From positions 124,001 to 188,000 of the forward strand of contig NZ_JAFBBD010000004.1 of the NCBI RefSeq assembly GCF_016906995.1: a stretch of DNA of 64,000 nt. The letters run 5' to 3'. The position numbers and the translations under genes are program-made. A model generated the notes under the pieces. The model was not told where the DNA came from, did not search any database, and saw only the letters and a list, made by a program, of their open reading frames with translations. Origin of the DNA: Spongiibacter marinus. Lineage in GTDB: Bacteria > Pseudomonadota > Gammaproteobacteria > Pseudomonadales > Spongiibacteraceae. The number at the start of each line of letters is the position of its first letter. The first letter of the stretch is position 1. Below are positions 26,103 to 36,168 of the stretch, piece by piece.

Positions 26103-28964
26103 ATGGATAAAACATTTCAGCCTGCGGACATTGAAAGCAAGTGGTACCAGACCTGGGAGGAAAAAGGGTATTTCTCCCCCGCCGGAGATGGCCCTGCCTA
26201 CAGCATCATGATCCCACCTCCCAATGTCACCGGCAGCCTTCACATGGGGCATGCGTTTCAGGATTCGATCATGGATGCGCTCACCCGCTATCAGCGCATG
26301 AAAGGCGCCAAGGCGCTGTGGCAAGTGGGAACCGATCACGCAGGTATTGCCACCCAGATGGTCGTCGAGCGCAAACTCGCTGCGGAAAGTGGCCAGACCC
26401 GTCACGACCTGGGCCGCGACGCCTTCCTGGACAAGGTATGGGAATGGAAAGAGGAGTCTGGCGGCACAATTACTCGCCAGCTGCGTCGCCTCGGCGCCTC
26501 TGTCGACTGGCAAAACGAACGGTTTACCATGGATGAGGGCTTCTACAAGGCCGTTCAAGAGGTCTTCGTTCGCCTCTACGACGACAAATTAATCTACCGC
26601 GGTAAGCGCCTGGTCAACTGGGATCCCAAGCTCCACACCGCCATTTCCGACTTGGAAGTTGAAAACAAAGACGAGAATGGTCATCTCTGGCACTTCCGCT
26701 ACCCACTGGCTGACGGCGAAACAACCGCCGATGGCAGCCGCCACCTTGTCGTTGCCACCACCCGCCCGGAAACCATGCTCGGCGACACCGCCGTCGCGGT
26801 AAACCCCGCAGACGAGCGCTACCAGTCGCTGGTCGGTAAATTTATTGAGCTACCGCTGGTCGGCCGCCGCATACCCATCGTTGCCGACGACTATGTCGAC
26901 CGCGAGTTCGGCACTGGCTGTGTAAAAATCACCCCCGCGCACGATTTCAACGACTACGCACTTGGCCAGCGTCACAAGCTGCCAATGATCAATATTATGG
27001 ATCAGGACGCTGCCATCCTCGGCCGCGCAGACGTCTACAACAGCGATAGTAGCGCGAACGATGAATTAGATGCCGGCCTGCCTGAGGCCTATGCAGGGCT
27101 GGACCGATACGCCGCGCGAAAGGCCATTGTCGCCGACTTAGACGCAGCAGGCCTACTGGAAAAAGTCGACGATCACGCGCTGAAAGTCCCCCGAGGCGAC
27201 CGCTCAGGCCTGGTGATCGAGCCCCTGCTCACCGACCAGTGGTTTGTGGCGACGGCAAAATTAGCCGAGCCCGCCATTGCCGCCGTAGAAGACGGCCGCA
27301 TCCAATTTGTACCCAAGCAGTATGAAAATATGTATTTCAGTTGGATGCGGGACATCCAAGACTGGTGCATTTCTCGCCAGCTGTGGTGGGGCCATCGCGT
27401 GCCCGCATGGTATGACAGCGAGGGCAATATCTATGTGGCCCGCAATGAAGAAGAAGCCCGCAGCAAGTATGGCTTGCCCCCCGAGCTGGCGCTGCAGCAG
27501 GATGAAGACGTACTCGACACCTGGTTTAGCTCCGCGCTGTGGACCTTTGGCACCCTCGGTTGGCCGGAGGCGACCGAGCGCCTGAAAACCTTCCACCCCA
27601 CCGATGTGTTGGTAACCGGCTTCGACATTATCTTCTTCTGGGTCGCTCGCATGATCATGATGACCATGCACTTTATGAAAGACGAAGACGGCAGCCCCCA
27701 AGTCCCGTTCAAGACGGTTTACGTCACTGGTTTGATACGCGACGAACAAGGGCAAAAAATGTCCAAGTCCAAGGGCAATGTCCTCGACCCCTTGGACATG
27801 ATCGACGGCATTGACCTCGACAGCCTGTTGCAAAAACGCACCGGCAATATGATGCAGCCTCAACTTGCCGAGAAAATCGGCAAAGCAACGCGTAAAGCCT
27901 TTCCTGAGGGTATTGGCGCCCACGGCACCGATGCACTGCGTTTTACCCTCTACTCGCTGGCCTCGACCGGCCGCGACATCAACTGGGACATGAAACGCTT
28001 AGAGGGCTACCGGAATTTCTGTAACAAGATCTGGAACGCTGCCCGCTATGTGTTGATGAATACTGAGGGCGAAGATTGCGGCACGGGCAATGAGCCCGTC
28101 GAACTCAGCCTCGCCGACCGCTGGATCTGCGCGCGCCTGGAACAAGCGCAGCGGCGAGTGGCTGATGCGATGGCCGCCTACCGCTTGGATCACGCCTCTC
28201 AAGAGGTCTATGAATTTATCTGGAACGAGTACTGCGATTGGTACCTGGAACTCTCCAAGCCAGTCCTTTGGGACGACAACGCCAGCGCCGAAGCGAAACG
28301 CGGCACGCGGCGTACGCTCATCCAGGTTCTTGAAGCAACCCTTCGCCTTGCTCACCCCTTTATGCCCTTCATCACCGAGGAAATTTGGCAGCGTGTGGCC
28401 CCAATTGCCGGCATTAATGCAGGCGATAGCAGCATTATGCTGCAGCCCTATCCCTGCTCAAATGACCAAGGCATTGACGAGCAGGCCCTTAGCGATGCCG
28501 AATGGTTAAAAGCTGTTATCACCGCAATACGCAACATTCGCGGCGAGATGAACGTGCCCCCCTCGAAAGCGCTCAATGTGCTGCTGCGCAACACCAGCGA
28601 CGAAGATAGCCAACGCCTGGCAGCCAATAGGCAGTTCCTGCTAAAACTGGCAAAACTGGACGATATTCGCGCCCTGAGCGACGGCGAGCAAGCGCCAATG
28701 GCCGCTACACAGCTGGTTGGCGATATGGAGGTTCTCGTCCCGATGGCAGGCCTCATTGACAAAGCCGCGGAGCTGGCTCGCCTCGACAAGGAAATTGCCA
28801 AACTGGACAAGGACATCCAGCGCTTGAGCGGAAAGCTGGGGAACCTCGGTTTTATCGACAAGGCACCGGCAGCGGTCGTTGAGAAGGAAAAAGAAAAGCT
28901 GCAAGGCCAGCAGCATGCCCGCCTGCGACTCGTTGAGCAACGCGGCGAAATAGAGGCGCTGTAA
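26103..28964 (+). CDS. valS: ValS, valyl-tRNA synthetase
   Basis: Charges tRNA-Val and edits mischarged threonine. The 953-residue class Ia enzyme has the HIGH-type motif [15 protein letters not shown], the CP1 editing domain with [17 protein letters not shown], and [14 protein letters not shown] (KMSKS). It also has the anticodon-binding domain and a C-terminal coiled-coil arm ([19 protein letters not shown]) characteristic of ValRS. ATG 26103 ([14 protein letters not shown]) matches family starts, preceded by CGGAAA; the open frame to 26007 is the promoter region. Confidence 0.97.
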   Translation: MDKTFQPADIESKWYQTWEEKGYFSPAGDGPAYSIMIPPPNVTGSLHMGHAFQDSIMDALTRYQRMKGAKALWQVGTDHAGIATQMVVERKLAAESGQTRHDLGRDAFLDKVWEWKEESGGTITRQLRRLGASVDWQNERFTMDEGFYKAVQEVFVRLYDDKLIYRGKRLVNWDPKLHTAISDLEVENKDENGHLWHFRYPLADGETTADGSRHLVVATTRPETMLGDTAVAVNPADERYQSLVGKFIELPLVGRRIPIVADDYVDREFGTGCVKITPAHDFNDYALGQRHKLPMINIMDQDAAILGRADVYNSDSSANDELDAGLPEAYAGLDRYAARKAIVADLDAAGLLEKVDDHALKVPRGDRSGLVIEPLLTDQWFVATAKLAEPAIAAVEDGRIQFVPKQYENMYFSWMRDIQDWCISRQLWWGHRVPAWYDSEGNIYVARNEEEARSKYGLPPELALQQDEDVLDTWFSSALWTFGTLGWPEATERLKTFHPTDVLVTGFDIIFFWVARMIMMTMHFMKDEDGSPQVPFKTVYVTGLIRDEQGQKMSKSKGNVLDPLDMIDGIDLDSLLQKRTGNMMQPQLAEKIGKATRKAFPEGIGAHGTDALRFTLYSLASTGRDINWDMKRLEGYRNFCNKIWNAARYVLMNTEGEDCGTGNEPVELSLADRWICARLEQAQRRVADAMAAYRLDHASQEVYEFIWNEYCDWYLELSKPVLWDDNASAEAKRGTRRTLIQVLEATLRLAHPFMPFITEEIWQRVAPIAGINAGDSSIMLQPYPCSNDQGIDEQALSDAEWLKAVITAIRNIRGEMNVPPSKALNVLLRNTSDEDSQRLAANRQFLLKLAKLDDIRALSDGEQAPMAATQLVGDMEVLVPMAGLIDKAAELARLDKEIAKLDKDIQRLSGKLGNLGFIDKAPAAVVEKEKEKLQGQQHARLRLVEQRGEIEAL

Positions 28965-28974
28965 CGCCTCATTG

Positions 28975-29010
28975 CCATGCTTTGATCCAAATGAATGGGT
29001 CAAAGCATGG
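28975..29010 (+). terminator. Long hairpin downstream of valS
   Basis: CCATGCTTTGATCC (28975-28988) pairs with GGGTCAAAGCATGG (28997-29010): 14 bp with one wobble and an 8-nt loop. No T-run follows on either strand, so it may stabilise the valS 3' end or terminate with another factor. The remaining 220 bp before the cold-shock gene show nothing else I can support. Confidence 0.5.
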
Positions 29011-29233
29011 ACAACAGCGCTGGAGTCGTTATAGTAAACAGCAATCTCGGCAGCGCTATTCACCCAACTGTGATGTTTTCTCGTTTCGCTGACAACCGGC
29101 AAGCCCGGCTCCCCGCCCCGAAGCAGACCGCTCTGCCCGCTTCCTATCTCTTTTTCCCGGACTGGTGGCAATTTTCTCGCCGCCCGACCGAAAGCACCTT
29201 TATGCGACCCGACTGCGACAAAGAGGATAAGCA

Positions 29234-29443
29234 ATGAGCGACCGCGTAACTGGCACCGTGAAATGGTTTAATAACGCCAAAGGGTTTGGCTTTATTACCC
29301 GAAACGAAGGCGAGGACGTATTTGTCCACTTTCGCTCCATTCAGGGGGACGGCTATCGCACCCTTGACGAGGGCCAGAATGTCGAGTTCAAACTTGTAGA
29401 AGGCCCCAAAGGACTGCAAGCCGAGGACGTGCTCAAGGTCTGA
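29234..29443 (+). CDS. Cold-shock-domain protein (CspA family)
   Basis: A 69-residue single-stranded nucleic-acid-binding protein that acts as an RNA chaperone. It has [18 protein letters not shown] (RNP1 KGFGFI) and DVFVHFRSI (RNP2), and ends [23 protein letters not shown] is the variant found in the membrane-anchored relative at 33082 as well, where most Csps have HFSAI. Its last 11 nt overlap, tail to tail, the 3' end of the large sensor kinase on the other strand. Confidence 0.95.
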   Translation: MSDRVTGTVKWFNNAKGFGFITRNEGEDVFVHFRSIQGDGYRTLDEGQNVEFKLVEGPKGLQAEDVLKV

Positions 29444-32003
29444 GCCTGGCCGCCGTGTCGGGGCCCTGCTCCGACGGTATAGCGGCATCAATGGCGCGGT
29501 AAAGTTGCGATGGTAACAGTGGGTTAGTTAATACGACGCGCTCACTCGCCGCCGGCAGCGACTCTTCGCGCTCAGGCCGCTCTCGCAAATAGATGACGGC
29601 GTCCAACGCTTCCAAGCAGGCCTCACGTCGCTCACTAATTACCAACTGCGGCGAGGCGTCTGGTATCTTGGCCAAGTGTTTTTGCAGGCCATGCACATCG
29701 GTAACGAAGTGAACACGCCAACCTCGCCGGCTCAGCGCCGCCGACAGCGATAAGCGCAACCGCTCATCACTAACCAGCGCGATAATCGACAGGCCAGCGG
29801 CGTCGACATCCGCATGATTCAATTCCAGCTGTTGCGCGGGCAACAGCACCGAGAAGCAGCTACCGGCATCGTCCACACTACTCACCAGGATATGCCCGCG
29901 CATGAGAGACACGAGTTTTTCGGCGACAGCCAGCCCCAAGCCCACCCCGCCAAAACGACGGTTTCGAGAATTTTCTGCCTGCACAAAGGGCCGAAATAAC
30001 TCGCGACTGCCCTGCTCGGGAATCCCCACACCGTTGTCGTGAACCTCAAAGACAAGTTCGGCCCAGTCGTAGTATTGCCGCTCCACGTCGCTGGCGGGAC
30101 GCACTTGCAGCTCAATAATGCCTCTCGGCGTACTGTAAACAGAAAACTTAACCGCATTCTCAAGCAACACTAACAGTAATTGCCGCAAGCGAATGGGGTC
30201 GGTAAACAATTGCTCTGGCAACCGCGGATCGATGCGCAACAGAAACTGCTGCTGATTCCTGGCCACCATGGGCGCTACCGCCAAGGCAACTCCCTCCAGG
30301 TAATCCCACAGCTGGACATTCTCTTCCTCTAATGTCACGTCACCGGTTTCAAGCAGTGAGTAGTCGATAATGTTGTCGAGGGTTGCCAATAGACTCTGAG
30401 AGGAACGGCGAATGGTATCGAGCATTAACCGCTGCTCGCGGTTCAGGGCCGACTTTGACAACAGGTCAGTCATACCCACCACAGCATTCATCGGGGTGCG
30501 GAACTCATGCCCCATTACCGACAGAAAGGCCGACTTGGCATTACTGGCCTGCTCTGCCCGCTGATTCGCTTCTTCGAGTTGCATGCTTTGCAACCGCAAG
30601 CGATCTTCAAGCCCATGCTTGTCAGCAAGCAGCTGTCGCTCTGCCTGCTTCGCCGCGCTGATATCCGATTGAACACCCACCATACGAACAACACGTCCCT
30701 CAGAATCGCGCTGCACAGCCGCCTGAAAACTCACTTCAAGCACGGAACCGTCCCGACGACGTATCTTGTGCTCCCCAGAGAACAGTTTGTCATCACTCTT
30801 CAAAAACGCGATAAATTCCGGATTCAGCCGTTGCTGATCCGCTTCCGGAATACTGTTCATCAGCACGCGTAAACCGTCGCGCTCGTCACAGCGAGACAGC
30901 CCGACCATTTTCAGCCACGCAGGGCTTAAGTACACCTCCTTTGCGAGCAAGTCCCAATCCCATATGGCATCGTGTGAGGCCATAACCGCCAGGTCAAAAC
31001 GCTGCTGGCTATGCTGATATTGTTCGTGCATCAGGTACTGATCACTCATGTCGCGAATCAATAACAACAGGCGACGGCTGCCATCTGCATCGGTGTACCA
31101 ACCGGGGTATAGCTCAACCGCCACTTCACTGCCGGAATGACTCATCAACATCAACTCGATGCCTTTAAAGCTGGCATCCTGGTCTGACGAGGACTCCATC
31201 AAAAACTCATATTTGTGTTCGAATCGCGGTGCAAACAAGCTGCGCAGAGAGCGCTTTATCAATGCGGCATTCCGATAGCCCAGTAATTTGGATGCGGTTT
31301 CGCTGGCGGCAATCAACATCCCTTGCTCGTCGCATATCAATACCGCACCAGGAATTGACGCCATCAAGGTCTGGCGGCGCAATACCTCCGTTTCAACATT
31401 GGCCTTCAAGGCCGATACCGTGCGTTGACGCCGCGACAGCAACACGGCCAGCACTACCGCCGCTGATACGATGACCACCAATGCGAATAGCAACAACAAG
31501 CGGTTGCGTTGCGCGCTCTGCCAGCGTTTTTCATCCCGCGCGATCTGTGCAACTAACTGATCATGCAGCTTGCTGAGCGCATCGATAACAATGCGCTGAT
31601 CCAATTCAGCATTGAGTGGAACGGCGGCGGCATTCCCCACCTTGTAAGCCGAGTAGGCGGACACAATAGATTGCAGCGATAGCAGGGCTTGCTGTTCTCC
31701 CCCGAGCGATTGTAGTGCTGCCAACGGAGGCAGCGCCCGGCTCATTTGCTGCTGAAGCGCCTGAAAAGCGGCGAGATCGGAGTTTTCCAGCAGGTCGAAG
31801 AAACGCGGAACGACCGCACCATGGTCAAGTAAATAGTCGACTTCTGCCAAGGTCTCAGCAAACGGGACGGGTCGCTCGATAAATCCAGTAATTTCAGCCC
31901 TTGCGCTTCCTACCGCCAGGCTTGTTGCCAACAGCGCCGACCACACCAAGCGAAAGGCACAACGGCGCACAACATACCGACGCGCAGTGGTGCTTGCACG
32001 CAT
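29433..32003 (-). CDS. Membrane PAS-PAS histidine kinase with degenerate C-terminal receiver
   Basis: An 856-residue hybrid-type sensor. It has an N-terminal signal anchor, a helical periplasmic region (about 40-165), a membrane helix [21 protein letters not shown] (169-189), PAS at about 205-315 and PAS-PAC at about 330-450. HisKA has His499 in [15 protein letters not shown], and the ATPase has [15 protein letters not shown] and [12 protein letters not shown]. The C-terminal 736-842 region folds like a receiver but has ISERRE where the phosphoacceptor Asp should be and TNPLLPSQL where Lys is normal. It is therefore probably a pseudo-receiver. No partner regulator is adjacent, so output must go to an unlinked protein. 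Confidence 0.88.
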   Translation of the reverse strand: MRASTTARRYVVRRCAFRLVWSALLATSLAVGSARAEITGFIERPVPFAETLAEVDYLLDHGAVVPRFFDLLENSDLAAFQALQQQMSRALPPLAALQSLGGEQQALLSLQSIVSAYSAYKVGNAAAVPLNAELDQRIVIDALSKLHDQLVAQIARDEKRWQSAQRNRLLLLFALVVIVSAAVVLAVLLSRRQRTVSALKANVETEVLRRQTLMASIPGAVLICDEQGMLIAASETASKLLGYRNAALIKRSLRSLFAPRFEHKYEFLMESSSDQDASFKGIELMLMSHSGSEVAVELYPGWYTDADGSRRLLLLIRDMSDQYLMHEQYQHSQQRFDLAVMASHDAIWDWDLLAKEVYLSPAWLKMVGLSRCDERDGLRVLMNSIPEADQQRLNPEFIAFLKSDDKLFSGEHKIRRRDGSVLEVSFQAAVQRDSEGRVVRMVGVQSDISAAKQAERQLLADKHGLEDRLRLQSMQLEEANQRAEQASNAKSAFLSVMGHEFRTPMNAVVGMTDLLSKSALNREQRLMLDTIRRSSQSLLATLDNIIDYSLLETGDVTLEEENVQLWDYLEGVALAVAPMVARNQQQFLLRIDPRLPEQLFTDPIRLRQLLLVLLENAVKFSVYSTPRGIIELQVRPASDVERQYYDWAELVFEVHDNGVGIPEQGSRELFRPFVQAENSRNRRFGGVGLGLAVAEKLVSLMRGHILVSSVDDAGSCFSVLLPAQQLELNHADVDAAGLSIIALVSDERLRLSLSAALSRRGWRVHFVTDVHGLQKHLAKIPDASPQLVISERREACLEALDAVIYLRERPEREESLPAASERVVLTNPLLPSQLYRAIDAAIPSEQGPDTAARLRP

Positions 32004-32157
32004 ATCATCCCTCCCTCATTTGCTGAAGGCTCATCGTTGCCAACACCCATGGATATAGCGCATCATCTCCCAGCGCGTGGTGCATAAAAATGCGTAGTTC
32101 CACTAACGTAGGCCTGCGATTTACCGCGATGAAACACCCCGCATATGGAGCGTTGCC

Positions 32158-32994
32158 ATGACAGATTCATTTAAGTTAGCGCTGATTACCGGCTGCTCGA
32201 GCGGCTTGGGAAAAGCACTTGCCGAACAGGGCCTTGCCCGCGGCTACCACGTGGTTGCCACCGCCCGCAGGCCCGAATCGATTACGCTGGAGCACCCTCG
32301 CCTTCACAAGCGCGCATTAGACCTCAATGACCCCGAGCACATTCGAACGCTTTGCACTCAGCTGCACGAGGAGTTCGGCCAGATTGATCTATTGATTAAT
32401 AACGCGGGCTTTGGCCTGATGGGGCCGATGCTGGAAATCAGCCCACAAAAACTCGCCGAGCAATTCCAAACCAATAGCATCGCGCCGCTTGAGCTTGTTC
32501 AGTCTGCACGCCAGTCATTAAAGCGCGGGAGCACGGTTGTAAACATCGGCAGCGTGTCAGCAAGTTTGGTGACGCCCTTTGCCGGCAGCTACTGCGCCAG
32601 CAAAGCTGCATTGCACGCGTTGAGCGATGCCATGCGCATGGAATTAGCCCCCTTTGGCATTCGAGTGATGGTGGTTAGAGCAGGCGCCATCCGGTCGAAA
32701 TTCGCTGAACGCGCCGAATCTGAATTGACGCCACAGCAAACACAGGGGCCCTACCAGCCACTGCAACAAGCCATAGCCGAGCGAGCAAGCCTGTCCCAGC
32801 AAAACGCGAGTGATGCCGACGACGTTGCCAAGCGTATCTTCGACGCCAGCGAACAATCACGCTGCCCCGCCTATGTGGGCGTTGCTAACGGGCATCGGCG
32901 GCTGTATTCACTCAGTAAGTTGCCCAGCCGCGTTACCGATTGGTTGCTGTCACGCCGCTTCAAGCTCAGTACGTTGCACGGCGACGAACTGTAA
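32158..32994 (+). CDS. Short-chain dehydrogenase/reductase
   Basis: A 278-residue classical SDR. The NAD(P) motif is TGCSSGLGKALAEQ, then NNAGFG, catalytic Ser in NIGSVSASL and YCASKAA (Tyr-x3-Lys). The ARR after the second strand suggests NADP preference. The substrate is unknown; similar proteins act on lipids, steroids or retinoid-like ketones. It stands alone and is transcribed toward the membrane cold-shock gene. Confidence 0.88.
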   Translation: MTDSFKLALITGCSSGLGKALAEQGLARGYHVVATARRPESITLEHPRLHKRALDLNDPEHIRTLCTQLHEEFGQIDLLINNAGFGLMGPMLEISPQKLAEQFQTNSIAPLELVQSARQSLKRGSTVVNIGSVSASLVTPFAGSYCASKAALHALSDAMRMELAPFGIRVMVVRAGAIRSKFAERAESELTPQQTQGPYQPLQQAIAERASLSQQNASDADDVAKRIFDASEQSRCPAYVGVANGHRRLYSLSKLPSRVTDWLLSRRFKLSTLHGDEL

Positions 32995-33081
32995 TTGGGG
33001 TGCTATACTCCGCCGGCTGTGGCCGATATTGCCGGCCCTTAATTCATTGTTTTGTTTATTTATTTTTGGTTCTGTATTGTT

Positions 33082-33474
33082 ATGTTGTTAATTCTAAGAA
33101 TTATTATTTCTGCGGCGCTCAGCGCACTGACGGTATTTTCTCTCTCCAAATTGGGGCTCGCTAGCCTGGCAGCACTGCCCGCAGCTCTTGTATTTGCAGC
33201 GCTACTATTTGCCATGCTGCTTTCTCCACGACTACCCAGCATCATTGACGCCCTAGGCAGCAAGCGCGAGCGCGGTACCGTAAAATGGTTTAACGTAAGC
33301 AAGGGCTATGGTTTTATTACTCGTGAGGGGGGTGACGATGTATTCGTTCACTTTCGCTCTATCCGTGGCAAAGGCCGAGGCCGCCGCAGCCTGATGGAAG
33401 GACAACTCGTGGAGTTTGTGCTCAGCGAAGGCGAAAAGGGTCCGCAGGCCGAGGAAGTTTCGGTCGTCGACTAG
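33082..33474 (+). CDS. Membrane-anchored cold-shock-domain protein
   Basis: A 130-residue protein. The first 55 residues form two hydrophobic helices ([20 protein letters not shown] and [18 protein letters not shown]). A short linker leads to a complete C-terminal cold-shock domain with [26 protein letters not shown] and a final [11 protein letters not shown]. Both RNP motifs are intact. ATG 33082 is preferred over an upstream TTG at 33052. A -10-like TATACT (33004-33009) and an inverted GCCGGC pair lie in the upstream leader, but no good -35 is present. The domain order (membrane part first) differs from the better known fusion of a Csp domain to a DUF1294 membrane tail. Confidence 0.85.
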   Translation: MLLILRIIISAALSALTVFSLSKLGLASLAALPAALVFAALLFAMLLSPRLPSIIDALGSKRERGTVKWFNVSKGYGFITREGGDDVFVHFRSIRGKGRGRRSLMEGQLVEFVLSEGEKGPQAEEVSVVD

Positions 33475-33491
33475 CGCCCGTTACCACTGGG

Positions 33492-33728
33492 TTAATAATG
33501 CGGCGGCTTCTCCATATCCGCCGCGAAGCCGGGCTGAGCCAAGCCCTGCTCTTCCATCGTTTCACGCATTACACGACTGGCTTGCGCTAATTGGCGCAGC
33601 TGCTGTCGCAAAATACGCAGTTCGCCGTCCTGCTCACTTACCCTGTCGTTAAGCGCATTGAGTAAGTCTTCCTGATAGGCCAACTGAGTTTGCAGCTCCA
33701 CTAGCTGCTCTGTTTCGCGACTGGACAT
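33492..33728 (-). CDS. slyX: SlyX family protein
   Basis: A 78-residue coiled-coil protein, MSSRETEQLVELQTQLAYQE ... LNDRVSEQDGELRILRQQLR, ending with the typical PPHY. ATG 33728 has AGGAG upstream. Frames extending to 33833 run into the promoter of the divergent SUI1 gene. The family is widespread in gammaproteobacteria and its function is not known. Confidence 0.9.
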   Translation of the reverse strand: MSSRETEQLVELQTQLAYQEDLLNALNDRVSEQDGELRILRQQLRQLAQASRVMRETMEEQGLAQPGFAADMEKPPHY

Positions 33729-33822
33729 CGGTGCAGGCTCCTGAAAAAATCGTGGGCTACTATACCGCCCTCGCTGGTTATTATACTTTTTTGCATCAGA
33801 ATTTTTCGAGTGAACCCTCTTT

Positions 33823-34182
33823 ATGTCACGCATCGTCTACTCCACAGACCAAGGCCGGATGTGTCCACAATGTGGAGAAGCCCAACAACAGTGCCGCTGC
33901 AAAGATATCAACGCCGACGCTGAACGCAGCGCCCGCAGCGGCGATGGCATTGTGCGTATTCGTCGAGAAACCAAAGGCCGCAAAGGCAAGGGCGTGAGTA
34001 TTGTCAGCGGCATACCGCTAGACGACGCCGCCCTGAAAAAACTCGGCAAGGAGTTAAAACAAAAGCTCAGTATTGGCGGCGCGGTAAAGGACGGACAACT
34101 AGAATTCCAAGGGGATCAGCGCCAAGCCCTGAAGCGCCTATTGGAAGAACGCGGCTACACCGTCAAACTTGCCGGTGGTTAA
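33823..34182 (+). CDS. SUI1/YciH-family translation factor homologue
   Basis: A 119-residue relative of eukaryotic eIF1. An N-terminal CPQC...CRC cluster of Cys suggests a small metal site. The SUI1 fold follows with VRIRRETKGRKGKGVSIVSG, IPLDDAALKKLGKELKQKL, GGAVKDGQLEFQGDQR and LLEERGYTVK. E. coli YciH is 108 aa and can act on initiation fidelity. Divergent from slyX with about 94 bp between starts. Confidence 0.9.
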   Translation: MSRIVYSTDQGRMCPQCGEAQQQCRCKDINADAERSARSGDGIVRIRRETKGRKGKGVSIVSGIPLDDAALKKLGKELKQKLSIGGAVKDGQLEFQGDQRQALKRLLEERGYTVKLAGG

Positions 34183-34274
34183 GCAGTTCAAACTGTTATG
34201 AAGATTTGCCAGCTAAGCCTGCCGTCAGTACAGGCGCTCTGGTAGCCTGAAAGAAAAAGATCGAGGCGTCTCAC

Positions 34275-34670
34275 ATGACAGCACTTAGCGAAACAATTGA
34301 AGTCGGCATCGTCACTCACAACATCGACACCATGTGTCACTTCTATGGCAACACCCTTGGCTTGGCCTTCGAGGGCAAGCTCGACTTCCCCGGCGGAACA
34401 ATGCACCGCTACCGACTGGGCACGGCAGTCATCAAGCTGGTGAACTACGGTGACCAAACGCCCGAGCAATGTATTCCTGGCGGTGGCCACGCTGCCTGCG
34501 GCTATCGCTATATCAGCTTTGGCGTCGCCGACCTGAACAGCGTTATCGCCCAGCTCAAAGCGGCCAATGTCGGGATTGCCGTCGATGTTACCCGCTTTGC
34601 TGAAAACATTGGCTTCGCCTTTGTATGCGACCCTGACGGCAACTGGATTGAGCTGTTCGGCGGATGTTAA
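34275..34670 (+). CDS. VOC-superfamily (glyoxalase-like) protein
   Basis: A 131-residue protein with the paired beta-alpha-beta-beta-beta units of the vicinal-oxygen-chelate fold: VGIVTHNIDTMCHFYGNTLGL in the first half and FVCDPDGNWIELFG at the end, the classic metal-Glu ending. Such proteins include lyases, isomerases, dioxygenases and resistance proteins; no substrate is indicated. The stop codon overlaps that of the leftward sigma-54 activator by 4 nt (TTAA at 34667-34670). Confidence 0.85.
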   Translation: MTALSETIEVGIVTHNIDTMCHFYGNTLGLAFEGKLDFPGGTMHRYRLGTAVIKLVNYGDQTPEQCIPGGGHAACGYRYISFGVADLNSVIAQLKAANVGIAVDVTRFAENIGFAFVCDPDGNWIELFGGC

Positions 34671-35989
34671 ACGTCGGCAGACATGCCGTACTTGCGCATT
34701 TTTTCGATCAACGTGGTTCGCCGCAAGCCGAGCAGCTGCGCCGCCCGGCTTACAACATGATCTGCCGCCCGAAGGGCCTGTTGAATCCGTCGCTGCTCAA
34801 AGTCAGCCACCTCTTCCTTGAGTGATACACCCTCAACCGGAAGCTCATCAACGGCGGTTGCCGCCCCGCTCGTGCGCACTTCAACGCGCGCTGGTGGCTG
34901 CCACACCACCTCAGCACCGCGGTAGGCGTCAGGCAAGTCCTGGCGCCCCACCACTTTGTCGGGGTACATAATCAGCAGCCGCTCCAGCAAATTTGCCAAC
35001 TCTCGAACGTTGCCCGCCCAAGAGTGAGCCTGCAGAGAAGCGACTGCAGACGGCGCTAGCGCCAGGGTGCCCAAACCGTCGTCGGCAAGCTGGCGGATGA
35101 TGTCGCGCACCAGGGCGGGAATATCCTCTTTACGTTCGGACAAGGCAGGAACCTGCAGCGGGAAAACGTTCAAGCGGTAGTAAAGGTCTTCGCGAAATTC
35201 CCCCGCGTCGATCATTGCCGGCAAATCCCGGTGCGTCGCGGCGATGATTCGCACATCGGCGCTGCGGCTCTCGCTGGAACCAACACGCTCAAAACTGCGC
35301 TCCTGAATAGCGCGCAAAATCTTCACCTGCATGTCCAGCGGCATGTCGCCAATCTCATCCAGAAACAAAGTGCCGCCGTCAGCCAGCTCAAAGCGACCGG
35401 CGCGGCTAGAAATCGCACCAGTGAACGCGCCGCGCTCATGCCCAAACAATTCTGATTCTAATAACTCTCGGGGAATGGCGCCGCAATTGATCGGCACAAA
35501 GGGGCCAGAGCTTCTGGAAGAAAGTCGGTGTATTGCCTGTGCAACTAATTCCTTACCCGCGCCGGAGGGACCGTTAATCAGCACCGTTACCGATTTGTCG
35601 GCAACTTGGGCTAGCAGGTGCGTCAACTCCTGCATTGCCGGGCTGCTGGCGACTAAGCCGTGATCAATGTCCGACGGGGCATCGCCGAGTATCGACCCCA
35701 GGCGCCCCAAGCCCTCTAGTAGCGAATCAAATACCGGAGCGTCAATACAGGCCACGCAGTTCGGCCACCGCCCTTGCTGAGCCAGCACACCCGCCAGCAG
35801 ACAGGGACGCTCGTCGAGCGCTTCGGGCGCAAGGCGCGCGCCGTCGGCTAATAACACTGCATTCGCCAGTGCCAATTCCTCAACGCAGGTCACCCGTTGC
35901 TGGTTTGGGTCTACTGCCTCTAACAACAGGCGATAGTGGGCGATGATATTGGGATCTGCGTCGATGAGTAACTGGATGCGCGTTGGCAT
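34667..35989 (-). CDS. FleQ-like sigma-54-dependent transcriptional activator
   Basis: A 440-residue enhancer-binding protein. The N-terminal 95 residues are a degenerate receiver-like domain without a phosphoacceptor. The AAA+ domain has Walker A GPSGAGKE (140-147), GAFTGA (187-192, the sigma-54 contact loop) and GGTLFLDEIGDMP. The Fis-type HTH ends AAQLLGLRRTTLIEKMRKYGM, nearly the same as FleQ of Pseudomonas. FleQ's c-di-GMP-contact motif LFRS before the AAA domain is replaced by HGLVASS, and the Arg-Asn after Walker A is replaced by Gln-Ala, so c-di-GMP binding is doubtful. The ATG at 35989 gives MPTRIQLLID; the open frame to 36112 is weak. No flagellar genes are nearby. Confidence 0.88.
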   Translation of the reverse strand: MPTRIQLLIDADPNIIAHYRLLLEAVDPNQQRVTCVEELALANAVLLADGARLAPEALDERPCLLAGVLAQQGRWPNCVACIDAPVFDSLLEGLGRLGSILGDAPSDIDHGLVASSPAMQELTHLLAQVADKSVTVLINGPSGAGKELVAQAIHRLSSRSSGPFVPINCGAIPRELLESELFGHERGAFTGAISSRAGRFELADGGTLFLDEIGDMPLDMQVKILRAIQERSFERVGSSESRSADVRIIAATHRDLPAMIDAGEFREDLYYRLNVFPLQVPALSERKEDIPALVRDIIRQLADDGLGTLALAPSAVASLQAHSWAGNVRELANLLERLLIMYPDKVVGRQDLPDAYRGAEVVWQPPARVEVRTSGAATAVDELPVEGVSLKEEVADFEQRRIQQALRAADHVVSRAAQLLGLRRTTLIEKMRKYGMSADV

Positions 35990-36168
35990 GGGTGCCACAT
36001 TATCTCTGTTTGCCGTTGTCGTTTTTTTGACTATAGCCAAGCCCGGGCAGCATAACCACACCAGCATGTCGGTATTTTGACACAAGCATCTCCGCTCTTG
36101 CCCGGGCACCACGCTTGCTGCAAAATCGCGCCCTACTGCCTTTCCCTACACTCAGCCAGGATCTCAGC

